This document shows positions 45,212-54,247 of a DNA stretch of 64,000 bases, piece after piece; within the stretch, counting starts at the first letter, position 1; every line of letters begins with the position of its first letter. This DNA comes from Chloroflexi bacterium TSY (GTDB lineage Bacteria; Chloroflexota; Anaerolineae; Caldilineales; Caldilineaceae). The translations under genes and the position numbers were made by a program. The stretch covers positions 1 to 64,000 of the forward strand of contig JAHBNG010000010.1 of NCBI GenBank assembly GCA_019217005.1, written 5' to 3'. Below the pieces are notes generated by a model. That model was not told the origin of the DNA, did not search any database, and saw only the letters and a list, made by a program, of their open reading frames with translations.

Positions 45212-47109
45212 AACATACTTCGTCTGTTGGTTCTTCCCCGGAAAACTCTTCGCAGGGCGAATCATTAGAAAACGGCTTGTTGAACAGCAAATCGTTTGAG
45301 CAACGGACATCTAATGATTTACCACATGTTACGCCTCATGTAACATCCGCTCGTAGTATACCAACCAGGGTAGATCAAGCAGACCTAACCGATCAGCAGA
45401 TTGGTCGCTATTTGATTAAACGGCGTTTGGGTAGCGGTGGTGCAGCCACTGTTTACCAAGCATTTGATCAGGTTTCATTGCAATCAGTCGCGCTAAAAAT
45501 ACTTTCACAGACAGCGGATGAGAGTGCTCTCATGCGCTTTCGGCGGGAGGCGCTGATGTCAGGTGCCCTACGGCATCCTCACATCGTGCGGACGATCCAA
45601 GTGGGTGTGGCACCCCACGGCGACGTGGCTTATATGGCCATGGAATTGATCGAGGGCGATAGCCTACGAGATCTACTTGATCAAGTGAATTGGTTACATC
45701 CAGAAGAAAGCTGTGGTCTACTGGCACCAATTGCCTCTGCATTAGCTCACGCACATCAGTCGGGGATTGTACATCGTGATGTAAAACCCAGTAATATCCT
45801 TCTGCGTCCATCCCCACACGATCACGCTGATAATGTGTATCTCGAGACACTGCATCATCCAGTCATTCCGATGTTGTCTGATTTTGGCATTGCTCGGTCG
45901 TTAGATGCGCCAGATCTGACTGCATCTGGGCGTACAGTGGGAACGCCCGCCTATATGTCGCCAGAACAGTGTACGCGTTCACGCCATACTGATGGTCGTG
46001 CGGATATTTATTCACTAGGTGCAGTACTCTTTCACTGCATTGTAGGTCGTCGCCCATTTTCCGGTACAACCACGCAACTTCTTCATGCGCATGTCTACGA
46101 GCCTTTGACTATCGAAGACGATGTTCTCCATCGCTTGTCACCTCTCGTTGTAGAGATCCTACAACGCAGCATGGCAAAGTCTCCTGATGATCGTTATACG
46201 AATGCGGATGATATGGCTGATGCTCTCACTCTGGCAAGCGGAAAGACACTTCCCTTGTTTGCCGAAGTGAATGAAGGCGATAGTGATATCACAGGCACCA
46301 TGACGATGTCATCCATGCCACTATCCCCAGTGGAAGTTCAGCCTCCCAGGACTGTCTTAATCCAGGGAAAATGGACACAAGATCCACGCTCGACACCCCG
46401 AACAGCCCCGGATCACATACCCCCTCCTGCACTTGTGGACGGGACTCTGAATCTTGAGCACGATATTCCTGCATCTCAGCAAAGTCTACTCGATCGTCTA
46501 GAACAGTTTGCCTGGGGACGTCTTGCGTTTGTGATCATTGCTGTGCTCCTCAGTGCAATTATTGGAGCAACCGTCTTTCGAAGTGCCTTTTTTCAATCGG
46601 AACCGAACCCTGCAGGAGTGGTTGATCCAATAGAGACGAAGATCGATTCGCAAGACGACGTTGTTCCATCAACGACAACGCTGGTCGTTATAGCGCACAC
46701 GCCGACCAATAACGGAACAATCGGTATTAGAGAGGAACACGCTCCAATATCTACAAATACTCTTGTTGCAACAGTCCCAGGTGTGTTGATCCAGCTAACG
46801 GAGAGTGCTACACCCACTTTGCCACCCATGATGACACCAACTTCATTCCCGAGGGCAACGTTTATCGTACCGATACTGACATCAACAAGTCGACCTGCCC
46901 CTCCGACAATAGAATTTACTCCAACGTGGACCCCCTTGCCGAACATTGATCCCAACGCCCCGACGGTCAGCATAACCGAAACACCAACAATAACGGTAAC
47001 AAGCTCAACTACGACAACCCCAACTACTGAATCTGCATCCCCTACAAGTACCACTCCAACTGCAACGCGTGTTGAACCAACCCCAACCTGGACGCCGATT
47101 GGACGTTAA
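45178..47109 (+). CDS. Membrane Ser/Thr protein kinase with Thr-Pro-rich outer tail
   Basis: A 643-residue kinase, a close paralogue of its neighbour. The catalytic domain covers about 77-345 with LGSGGAATVYQAF, VALKIL, HRDVKPSNILL, SDFGIARSLDAPDL and GTPAYMSPEQC. One membrane helix lies near 447-468 (LAFVIIAVLLSAIIGATVF). The remaining 170 residues are Thr/Pro/Ser-rich (TPTATRVEPTPTWTPIGR at the end) with no folded domain visible. The GTG start lies inside the upstream kinase gene; a start further in is possible, as residues 1-70 look disordered. Confidence 0.88.
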   Translation: MAGAFNSVDEVEHTSSVGSSPENSSQGESLENGLLNSKSFEQRTSNDLPHVTPHVTSARSIPTRVDQADLTDQQIGRYLIKRRLGSGGAATVYQAFDQVSLQSVALKILSQTADESALMRFRREALMSGALRHPHIVRTIQVGVAPHGDVAYMAMELIEGDSLRDLLDQVNWLHPEESCGLLAPIASALAHAHQSGIVHRDVKPSNILLRPSPHDHADNVYLETLHHPVIPMLSDFGIARSLDAPDLTASGRTVGTPAYMSPEQCTRSRHTDGRADIYSLGAVLFHCIVGRRPFSGTTTQLLHAHVYEPLTIEDDVLHRLSPLVVEILQRSMAKSPDDRYTNADDMADALTLASGKTLPLFAEVNEGDSDITGTMTMSSMPLSPVEVQPPRTVLIQGKWTQDPRSTPRTAPDHIPPPALVDGTLNLEHDIPASQQSLLDRLEQFAWGRLAFVIIAVLLSAIIGATVFRSAFFQSEPNPAGVVDPIETKIDSQDDVVPSTTTLVVIAHTPTNNGTIGIREEHAPISTNTLVATVPGVLIQLTESATPTLPPMMTPTSFPRATFIVPILTSTSRPAPPTIEFTPTWTPLPNIDPNAPTVSITETPTITVTSSTTTTPTTESASPTSTTPTATRVEPTPTWTPIGR

Positions 47110-47670
47110 TATACTTAGCAACGCCATAGAATAACATTGGTTGTCTGAGGAATTGTGTGGTTGTCAGTTGGTTTGTTGGTTAGATGGTTGGTGAACAAAC
47201 GAGCAAACCAACAAACTATCCAACATTTACCCCACAAAACCTCAAAGAATTATAACATTTTACCCGTGTAAATAATGTTCCGTTGATCGAAACGATAACG
47301 GTAGCAGTTCACCTTGCTGCACGGTACGAGGAGGTGACAGTCACTTTTCGCACAAAGTGAATTGTAATTGTTGCTTACCTGCCCATTTGAACGTGAAGTG
47401 ACTGTCACCTGCGGGTACAACGTGAACAGTTACCGATAACGAATCATCACGTCACTTAAACATCGGACAATCGGAACGTTTTTTGTCAAGGGATGTTTAT
47501 CCGATGTTTGAACGATGCGGCTATCAATTCAAACTTACGATAGAACGAACAGATTGACAGCCGATTTGATCTGGTATAGGATGTAGGAATACCCTTGTCC
47601 TGCTACTGTCAAGACATCTATCGTATAGATGAGCCCAACCTCAATTGATTACTGAAGGAGATTCTGGATT
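47110..47670. other. Intergenic region with two inverted repeats
   Basis: No gene is seen. Contents: a GTTGGTTTGTTGG/CCAACAAACTATCC hairpin at about 47169-47223, and repeat copy B at 47286-47470. A plausible ribosome binding site GAAGGAG precedes the next gene. Confidence 0.5.
47286..47470. repeat. Structured repeat with invertible-looking core, copy B
   Basis: Flanks match copy A (205-375) in the same orientation: GTTCACCTTGCTG on the left, AACGTGAACAGTTACC and AAACATCGGACAAT on the right. The core at 47333-47409, between GGTGACAGTCACTT and AAGTGACTGTCACC, matches copy A only as reverse complement (for example GGGCAGGTAAG in A, CTTACCTGCCC here). Confidence 0.65.
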
Positions 47671-48507
47671 ATGCTCAATCAAGTCAGGCGAGACTTATTG
47701 ATGCCAAGTTCATCCTCGATACGGATTGGTTTATTATTTGTCATTGCATTGGTTGTTGCTGGGGGTTCTCTCCCTTTGCCAAGCATAGGTGATATTTTTC
47801 CCTACTTTGCACCACCAACGGCAACACCGACCCCAACGCCGTCTCCTACACCGACGCCGCCACCCACTCCTACACCGAGACCGGGCGAAACACCCTTACC
47901 TCCTACGCCAACCCCAGTTCCGACACCACAAGTATCGATTCCATCCGGTTATCATGTTGTGGTCGATAATCAGCGTGGCTATTCGGTTGGATTGCCTGGT
48001 GGTTGGACAGAGTTGGATTTGCGTGGTGCACAAATTACACAGTTGGCTGGGTTTGTGGGGCAAGGTGAGGCACTTGCCAATCTTCAGAATTTTCTAGATA
48101 CGGAAACGGGTCAGGCGATTGGCATTGTGGCCATTACGGATATTGGTGCCGCTATGTTTGGCGGATTGCCAACGCTTCTCAATGTTGCGGTTGTGGATGC
48201 ACCTGGCGCTACACCTGATTCTGTGTTGGAGTTTCTGGAGAAACAGTTTGAAGCCAACGCAACAAGGTTGGGGAATATTCAGATTCAGGACATGAATACA
48301 TCGACAATCAACAATATGCCCGGTATTCGTGCGTCTGCCGTAGCCAATCTTAGCAACGTCGGCATCAATGCAAGCCTCTTTGCTAAGATAGCCGGCTTGA
48401 TTGCGAACGACAAGATCTATATTTTGACTCTAGCCACGCAGGAATCGAACAGAGGAACCAAGGAACCAGAGTTCGATCAGATTATCGGTACGTTTCGCCC
48501 TGACTAA
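47671..48507 (+). CDS. Exported protein with Thr-Pro linker and PsbP-like domain
   Basis: Function unknown. GAAGGAG lies about nine bases before the ATG. A signal or anchor helix lies at residues 13-33 (IGLLFVIALVVAGGSLPL), then a linker of 45 residues made of TPTP and PPTP units, then a folded domain from 92 to the end. That domain starts YHVVVDNQRGYSVGLPGGW and resembles PsbP/DcrB-like modules, which are often found in outer surface proteins. It stands between the kinases and the dehydrogenase-like gene. It may be a cell-surface sensor or adaptor. Confidence 0.65.
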   Translation: MLNQVRRDLLMPSSSSIRIGLLFVIALVVAGGSLPLPSIGDIFPYFAPPTATPTPTPSPTPTPPPTPTPRPGETPLPPTPTPVPTPQVSIPSGYHVVVDNQRGYSVGLPGGWTELDLRGAQITQLAGFVGQGEALANLQNFLDTETGQAIGIVAITDIGAAMFGGLPTLLNVAVVDAPGATPDSVLEFLEKQFEANATRLGNIQIQDMNTSTINNMPGIRASAVANLSNVGINASLFAKIAGLIANDKIYILTLATQESNRGTKEPEFDQIIGTFRPD

Positions 48508-48513
48508 GAAACC

Positions 48514-48600
48514 ATCCGAAAAGTGGTTGTGAGTCCGACCAATTTCTCGAGTGAGATCACACAGTCACAGAACTTTTCGGATAAGCACTAAATGGCATTT
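48514..48600. repeat. ATCCGAAAAGTG palindromic repeat, copy 2
   Basis: ATCCGAAAAGTGGTTGTGAG on the left and AACTTTTCGGATAAGCACTA on the right. Reverse complement of the copy at 27198-27274. It occupies nearly the whole gap between two genes. Confidence 0.65.
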
Positions 48601-48602
48601 GA

Positions 48603-49469
48603 ATGTCTGAAATCAATCTGGCACCTCATCATAAACAAGGCTTAATCGTTTCTTCCCCGATCTTATTGGCGGGCGGCAGCATTGGCTATGGCGAGGCACT
48701 CCATTCAGGTGTACAGCCACAGAAACTGGGAGCCGTTGTAGTTGGTCCCGTAATGCGTCATAGTCACGCTGGTGCTCCATCACCACGGCTTGCACAGATA
48801 AACAGCGGGTTTGTGCTCAATAATGGTTTGCAGAATCGCGGTGTTTCATCGATGCTGAAGCGCTTTAGCCGGATTTGGTCGAAATTGGAATGTCCAGTCG
48901 TGGTTCAAGTCGCAGACTCGCATGTCGACAGCCTGAGGAGAGTGTGCCGCAAAATTACCGACGCATATCTGGACGGGGCAGCGATCAGCGGGATTGAGCT
49001 TTTGCTCCCTCAATCTGCCGATGGAAATCAGATCTATGCATTGGTCGAAGCAGCTGTCTATGAAAGCGAACTGCCTATTTGGGCTAAACTTACTTTTGAA
49101 AATATACAAGAGAGGGCTTCCGCTGCTGTCGATGGTGGGGTAAATGCTCTCGTGGTTGGGCAACAACCCTTGGGGATGGCAATCTCGACAGCTCAGCACA
49201 ATGAGCAAGAGGTAGACAATTCCAAATTAGTCAAAGATTCTCTCTTTGGGCCGTTAACATATGGACTGATGATGATGGCTCTAAATGAGGCAATAGCACT
49301 CAATTTACCTTGTGCAGTGATTGCCTGTGGAGGAATCCACACATTGGAGCAAGCACAGCAAGCGTTAGATGCTGGTGCGGATGCATTGCAAATGGACAGT
49401 GTTGTCTGGGTAGAACCAGGGTTGCCTGCTCTGATCGCAGAAAGTATCTCGCTCAAATCATCGATTTGA
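48603..49469 (+). CDS. Dihydroorotate dehydrogenase-like FMN protein
   Basis: The protein has the class I dihydroorotate dehydrogenase TIM-barrel pattern: SSPILLAGGSIGYGEAL near 17-33, INSGFVLNNGLQNRGV near 67-82, LPIWAKLTFEN near 157-167 with the active-site Lys, and VIACGGIHTLEQAQQALDAG near 240-259 for phosphate binding of FMN. Length is 288 residues. The usual catalytic Cys/Ser loop is not obvious, and no other pyrimidine gene is nearby. It may use another substrate. Confidence 0.7.
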   Translation: MSEINLAPHHKQGLIVSSPILLAGGSIGYGEALHSGVQPQKLGAVVVGPVMRHSHAGAPSPRLAQINSGFVLNNGLQNRGVSSMLKRFSRIWSKLECPVVVQVADSHVDSLRRVCRKITDAYLDGAAISGIELLLPQSADGNQIYALVEAAVYESELPIWAKLTFENIQERASAAVDGGVNALVVGQQPLGMAISTAQHNEQEVDNSKLVKDSLFGPLTYGLMMMALNEAIALNLPCAVIACGGIHTLEQAQQALDAGADALQMDSVVWVEPGLPALIAESISLKSSI

Positions 49470-49497
49470 TCAGCAGCTAATAAAACAGGCTCAACCG

Positions 49498-49598
49498 GAT
49501 CTCAGGGGATAGACCCGCTTTGGTTTCGATACGGCTCCGCTACTCAACCGGCGCTAGCCATTTTCGAGTTTGTCAATTCCCTGAAGTCCTGAAGAGCC
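49498..49598. repeat. GGCTC...GAGCC repeat, copy 3
   Basis: Same orientation as the copy at 26571-26680. It overlaps the 3' end of the radical SAM gene and provides its last 15 codons and stop. Confidence 0.75.
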
Positions 49599-50931
49599 AT
49601 AAAACAATGAGAGCTGTTGAGTGGGTTGCTTGCCATTGAGCAAGATATACCGTCCGGTCGTTGTTACATCACGCACGCCGATTTTTCGCAGATGTGCGAG
49701 TTCAGACAGAGTGCCTCTATGGCGGGCTTGAAGAATCAAATCTGCCATTTTCGGGCCGATACCGGGGATGCGCAATAGTTCTTGACGACTGGCACGATTG
49801 ATCTCCACGGGCCGCTTTTTCAGATTTTCCTCTGCCCAAGCGATTTTTGGATCCACATCTAAGCGTAGGTTTGTATCCTGCTGAAACGGCAACTCTTCGA
49901 CACTCCAACCATAGTATCAGTAGATCCAAATTTCAGGTTTTGAGAGAGAATTCTGGCTAAACAGTTGACATAAATACAAATTTGCCGGTCGATATCTAGT
50001 TTTTGCGTTAGATTTGGGCGATTTTCAGATATGAAATAGGTTGTTTTCTGTAACCGAAATCTGAATAAATGACTCCAAAATCCCTGCAATCTCGACTGAA
50101 AATAGCCAAAAACGCCAAATTTGGATCTACTGAGTCTCGTAGTAAGAAACTGGATTGATAGAGTCTGTGCTCTCGTTGGAATGGTGTGGGAGTCAAGTTT
50201 TCAAAGGGTGTCTGTTCAACAGGGCGGAAAGCAGAATAGTAGGTTCGTCTAAGTCCTATTTGTTGATAAAGATTTTCACTCAACGATAATATTTCAAGAT
50301 CCGTATCGCCAACCGCACCCACGACAAATTGAGTCACCACACTGGCATGATAAGGATTTTCGTTGCGCAACTGACCGATCCATCGAATTCGTTCGATTAG
50401 TTCATTCCAGAAATTCTTCTTGGGTGCAAGCTTCTGTAGACGATTCTCCGTTGGACCTTCCAGATTGACCGAGATCCGATTGGCAAGTTGCATGGCTCGG
50501 CGCAGTTGTTCTCGTTCCGCGCCTGGCATCACTTTGAGATGAACATAGCCGCGATATTCATACTTGCGGCGTATGATTTCAACGGTGTCAATGATTTTGT
50601 CTTGGGTTGTTACGCTCCCCTTGATAATACCTGAAGAGAGGAAAAGCCCGTCTACAAGACCTTTTTGATGCATTTGGTTAAAAGTGGAAGCCATTTCATC
50701 AGGGGTAAAGGTAATGCGCCTCGTGCGGCTACGCCCGGCCCGAAAGGGGCAGTAGTAACAGTCTCGCTCACAGGCTGTCGTCAACATTGTTTTGAGGACT
50801 GGTTTTTGACCTGTCGGTGTGCTGACCATGGAAATACAGGGAAGCGGCTGTGAGCCAGCTGGTTCAAAGCGAGTTGCATCTTGAAGAAGTGAGAGTTTCT
50901 GGACTGCGTCTGGTTTGACTTGAATATTCAT
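49554..50931 (-). pseudogene. Radical SAM/helix-hairpin-helix DNA repair-like protein, interrupted by a MITE
   Basis: Radical SAM proteins with a C-terminal HhH domain are annotated as putative DNA modification or repair enzymes. TTACERDCYYCPFRAG holds the CxxxCxxC cluster motif (near residues 51-58); the HhH part reads INRASRQELLRIPGIGPKMADLILQARHRG. A 215-bp MITE at 49918-50132 lies between FLLRD and YGWSVEELPFQQD. Without the element and one target duplication the gene has 1158 bases, exactly 386 codons. The C-terminal DKLENG comes from a separate repeat. The domain order and length otherwise match the family, so the loss is recent. Confidence 0.88.
49918..50132. mobile_element. MITE family 1, copy b (215 bp, inside the radical SAM gene)
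   Basis: Same length as copy a at 8302-8516; I count one mismatch. Target duplication AGTAT (49913-49917) and AGTCT (50133-50137), one base different. Terminal repeats CAGTAGATCCAAATTT; orientation opposite to copy a. Confidence 0.92.
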
Positions 50932-51318
50932 TTTTATAGTATAGGAACAAATGTTCTGTTTGTCAAGATACTAGCGAAGCTGCGCCTCAAACCGACAAGG
51001 AAGGTGGTGGAGTCCAAAGTCCAGAGTCCAAGGTCCAAAGTCGTTGCAGTCGTGCAGCTTCGTCTGACATCTTAAGACTGTTTGGCAAAACATATCTTGC
51101 TTCGTTTGCCACAGATTTGCTTTATGAAGATGTCTAGAGGTTTATATATTTTCTACCCATTTGATCCGTTGTATACTATACTAAACATTGACCAAAGCTT
51201 TGGTATCTATCCAAAAAGTGGGCGTGTGTCCCAACGTGTGTAAATGCAGCGGTTCTCTGACTGAGCAGTGTTCATTTACACATTTTGTGGTAGACACCCT
51301 ACAAACAGAGTTTACAAT
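50932..51318. other. Intergenic region with short tandem units and a palindrome
   Basis: No gene is seen. At 51011-51042 short AGTCCAAAGTCC-type units repeat about four times. ACTAGCGAAGCTGCGCCTC at 50971 recurs (ACTAGTGAAGTTGCGCCTC) at about 59733. The 75-bp palindrome copy 3 lies at 51224-51297. Confidence 0.5.
51224..51297. repeat. 75-bp GTGTGTCCC palindromic repeat, copy 3
   Basis: Arms GTGTGTCCCAACGTGTGTAA and TTTACACATTTTGTGGTAGACAC. It ends 21 bases before the dtd start codon, so it overlaps the likely promoter. Confidence 0.8.
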
Positions 51319-51771
51319 ATGCGAGCAGTCATACAAAGAGTCTCTCAAGCAAATGTGATAGTTGGTGGTGAAACGGTTGGCCAGATTGATATTGGCGTTC
51401 TGATTCTCTTGGGCATAACGCATGACGATTGTGAGAAAGAAGCACTCTATCTATCACGCAAGATCGCAGGTTTGCGCATTTTTGAAGATCATGAGGGGAA
51501 GATGAACTTGGCGCTCAATGATGTGCATGGTTCCGCTCTGGTCGTCAGCCAGTTCACACTCTATGGAAATGTACGGAAAGGACGTCGTCCCAGCTTTGTA
51601 GAAGCTGCTCGTCCCGAACAGGCACAAGGACTTTATGAGAGCTTTTGTGAGCTATTATCGGACGAAGGAGTGAAAGTTGAACGAGGTATCTTTCAAGCTG
51701 AAATGCAAGTGACGTTGACCAATGATGGTCCTGTGACGCTTGTATTAGATACGGCAGATTTGATGGCATAA
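51319..51771 (+). CDS. dtd: D-aminoacyl-tRNA deacylase
   Basis: Removes D-amino acids (and glycine from tRNA-Ala) mistakenly attached to tRNA. The 150-residue protein starts [18 protein letters not shown], has [20 protein letters not shown] near 76-95 and ends [12 protein letters not shown], which gives the cross-subunit Gly-Pro motif. The start at 51319 fits the family; an in-frame ATG further upstream lies inside the palindromic repeat and is rejected. Confidence 0.95.
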   Translation: MRAVIQRVSQANVIVGGETVGQIDIGVLILLGITHDDCEKEALYLSRKIAGLRIFEDHEGKMNLALNDVHGSALVVSQFTLYGNVRKGRRPSFVEAARPEQAQGLYESFCELLSDEGVKVERGIFQAEMQVTLTNDGPVTLVLDTADLMA

Positions 51772-51928
51772 GCAGAGCGCTGGTTGATCTCTTGCTCCAT
51801 ATCATGCCTGTGGTCTCTGTAAACCATGAATGCGTATCTCTTTTCGTCTGGCAAATCAGGACCCATTCATGGCCTTGACAACCTCGATTGGTATCATTGA
51901 TAAGCACTTGCTGCTGATAGGAGGCGAA

Positions 51929-52522
51929 ATGAGCAGACTCAGCTACGTGTTGGCTAGTGATCCGGCGATTGATTTAACGATTCTTGCTGCCATGGCGCGT
52001 GAGTTAGAAGACTACATTGTTGGCGATGAATTGTATCGTACATTGATTGTACGAACATCATCTGGCGATCAGAGGTTACAGATGACCGGTGGTGATATGC
52101 TATCTCGACTTTATAGAGTAGAGGGCGCTCAAGAGCAGCTTTCAGATACGCAAAGACAACAGTTTGTTACGGTTGCTTCGCAGATTGAAGAAACAATTCG
52201 TAGTTTGCAAACGCGTTTCCACGAGCGTCTTGTTCGGGAAATGAAGAATCGTCTCAATGGTCTTGCTTGGTTTCTAGATGATTGTGCAGACGACCCACAG
52301 CGTTGCCGCGTAGAGTTTCCTTTCGAGATGCGCAATCGGCAGCGGATCGAGGAGATTTTGAAGAGAGCAAAACACCTAGTAGATGATCAAATTATGGGCA
52401 AGCTACGTAGCGTGGATCAGCGAATTCGCCATATGACTCATGCCACTGACTTTATTTGGGATGAGCAGCTGGAGACACTCTTTCCGCGTGCACCTTATTG
52501 GTATCTGTATGTGTTGCCTTAG
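51929..52522 (+). CDS. Conserved-looking hypothetical protein (197 aa)
   Basis: I do not recognise the family. AGGAGG four bases before the ATG at 51929 decides the start, though the open frame extends 33 codons further up. The protein is helical and rich in Arg and Glu. It includes LEDYIVGDELYRTLIV near 30-46, QMTGGDMLSRLYRVEG near 56-71, and two Cys in WFLDDCADDPQRCRVEFPFEM. No signal peptide or membrane segment. It ends 22 bases before the convergent subtilase gene. Role unknown. Confidence 0.6.
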   Translation: MSRLSYVLASDPAIDLTILAAMARELEDYIVGDELYRTLIVRTSSGDQRLQMTGGDMLSRLYRVEGAQEQLSDTQRQQFVTVASQIEETIRSLQTRFHERLVREMKNRLNGLAWFLDDCADDPQRCRVEFPFEMRNRQRIEEILKRAKHLVDDQIMGKLRSVDQRIRHMTHATDFIWDEQLETLFPRAPYWYLYVLP

Positions 52523-52544
52523 GTATTTTGCGTGATTATATACT

Positions 52545-53846
52545 CTATTTGATTGCAAAGATCGGTAGATAAATGGCTGTTGTCCATTCTGGTGTGTAGC
52601 GAGATACGTCGTTTTGTTCGAGTAAGAGTGCCCCATATGCATTGATTCGGCCATGCCCAAAAATGGGGTCCCACCCTGGTGCCCCCAAATCGACAGCGCT
52701 CTGCTGGATGAGTGTTATGACTTCACTTGGCGTACGTTTTGAGTTTTGGCTCAACAACAATCCTGCCAAACCTGCCACGTAGGGCGCCGCCATACTCGTC
52801 CCTGACATATAAGCATAGTTGTTTCCAGACGCACTATCTCCGTTGAAAGTACTATAGATCATATGACCAGGAGCTGCAACATCGATATAGCTGCCATAGT
52901 TGCTCATGGGCCAGGCGTTATCCTCTTTGGTTGATGCGCTGACACTGATTACACCATCATATGCTGCTGGATAAAAGGGCGTGCTACTCTTGGAATTTCC
53001 TACCGCAGCCACTACGAGCACATCATGCTCTTGTGCATAGCGAATGGCCGCCTCCACCGACTTCGATGGGGTTGCCCCACCTAAACTCAAGTTGATAATT
53101 TGAGCACCATTATCTACGGCAAAAATGATTCCCTTGATAATCGCAGACCATGTCCCTCTATTTGATCGATTCAAAACCTTGATGGGCAAAATACGACAAC
53201 GTGGGCAAACGCCCACAGACCCATGCCCGTTATCCATTTCAGCTGCAACAACACCCGCTACATGAGTACCATGCCCGTGATCGTCGGACGGATCAGTATC
53301 TCCATTGGCAAAGTCATATCCCTGAACAATCCGATTGCCAAATTCGACGTGATGTATGTCGATCCCTGTGTCTAGAATTGCAACAAGCACGCGTTGGTGG
53401 CCTCGTTCAAGATCCCAAGCAGTTGGCATCTGAATGAGGTTGTAAGCATACGATTTATGTGTATCTTTTATCGCAGGATCATTGGGCAGATAGGTTCCTT
53501 CGACCCTTCCGTCAGGTTCAACAAAACTAAGCAGTGCAGAGCCAGCCTGAATGCTCTGTTCGCTTGTTCCCACATTTGCCGTCATCCTGTTGGTGATTTG
53601 GGGAGAAAGTGTAACGTGAGCCATGTGAAGCGGCTCGATCCATTCGATTAATTCCGCATTGAATGATCGTATGACCCTATATCGTTCCTCTATATTTGTA
53701 TCTGGTTGAAATTGAATTAACAAACTTTCCTGTTCGATGATTCTATCTTTGTTCGTCTGAGCTGATACGTCTAGGTTGCCAAGCCAGTAGAATACTGAAC
53801 CAATTATGAGTGCAGCGAATAAATGTTTACATATAAAATTGAACAT
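52545..53846 (-). CDS. Secreted subtilisin-like serine protease (S8)
   Basis: A 433-residue exported protease. An N-terminal hydrophobic segment (LFAALIIGSVFYWLGNLDVSA) acts as signal peptide. A propeptide-like region follows to about residue 130. The catalytic triad is complete: Asp in VAILDTGIDIHHVEF, His in DDHGHGTHVAGVVAAEM and Ser in MSGTSMAAPYVAGLAG, with the oxyanion Asn in AAVGNS. It lacks long C-terminal extensions. Role could be protein scavenging or surface processing. Convergent with the hypothetical gene at 51929. Confidence 0.92.
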   Translation of the reverse strand: MFNFICKHLFAALIIGSVFYWLGNLDVSAQTNKDRIIEQESLLIQFQPDTNIEERYRVIRSFNAELIEWIEPLHMAHVTLSPQITNRMTANVGTSEQSIQAGSALLSFVEPDGRVEGTYLPNDPAIKDTHKSYAYNLIQMPTAWDLERGHQRVLVAILDTGIDIHHVEFGNRIVQGYDFANGDTDPSDDHGHGTHVAGVVAAEMDNGHGSVGVCPRCRILPIKVLNRSNRGTWSAIIKGIIFAVDNGAQIINLSLGGATPSKSVEAAIRYAQEHDVLVVAAVGNSKSSTPFYPAAYDGVISVSASTKEDNAWPMSNYGSYIDVAAPGHMIYSTFNGDSASGNNYAYMSGTSMAAPYVAGLAGLLLSQNSKRTPSEVITLIQQSAVDLGAPGWDPIFGHGRINAYGALLLEQNDVSRYTPEWTTAIYLPIFAIK

Positions 53847-53889
53847 ACCGATAATTTCTTTACTTTCTTGGAATCAAAATAAATTGACG

Positions 53890-53964
53890 GTGTGTCCCAA
53901 AGTGTGTAAATAGAGATCACTTAGCCAGAGAGTCTGTTCCATTTACACACTTTGTGGTACACAC
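53890..53964. repeat. 75-bp GTGTGTCCC palindromic repeat, copy 4
   Basis: Arms GTGTGTCCCAAAGTGTGTAA and TTTACACACTTTGTGGTACACAC. Reverse complement of copy 1 over nearly its whole length. It lies 44 bases upstream of the subtilase start codon. A half copy (GTATCACAAAGTGTGCAGATG) is seen at 55454-55475. Confidence 0.8.
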
Positions 53965-54031
53965 TCAATAGATGTTGGCTAGCTGCGAGTGAATGATTTG
54001 ACAACTTTTAACTGCAGCGGAGTAAGGTGTA

Positions 54032-54178
54032 ATGGAGATGACAACGACCGATATACAAAGCAATGCTCTGAATGTGAAGAAACTCCGAGGGACTGCGGCT
54101 GAGGTTTACTTTAACAGAGATTTGGAGAGTTCTGAGGACGCGGTTAACATGGTCTGCATACAGCTTTACTACGAATAG
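54032..54178 (+). CDS. Possible small protein (48 aa)
   Basis: The frame starts MEMTTTDIQSNALNV and ends MVCIQLYYE. AAGGTG lies five bases before the ATG. The composition is protein-like (charged and hydrophobic residues mixed) but I do not recognise it. It could be chance. Confidence 0.3.
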   Translation: MEMTTTDIQSNALNVKKLRGTAAEVYFNRDLESSEDAVNMVCIQLYYE

Positions 54179-54247
54179 ACAAACATAGCAAGGGCGTAGT
54201 AGATGAATAGGAAAATAGTCTGTTTTCGAAACTTTTCTGGAATTTCC

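Larger units (their letters stand above)
53847..54247. other. Intergenic region with a palindrome and a possible small gene
   Basis: Holds the 75-bp palindrome copy 4 at 53890-53964 and a possible 48-codon gene at 54032. The rest shows no clear features. Confidence 0.45.

Noticed and set aside
46593..47054. 153-codon Val/Gly-rich open frame on the minus strand
   Set aside because: It is the antisense of the Thr-Pro-rich tail of the second kinase, which always gives such a frame.
51011..51042. Possible CRISPR-like short repeats
   Set aside because: Units are about 7-8 bases and adjacent, with no spacers; this is a simple tandem repeat. No cas genes are present in the window.
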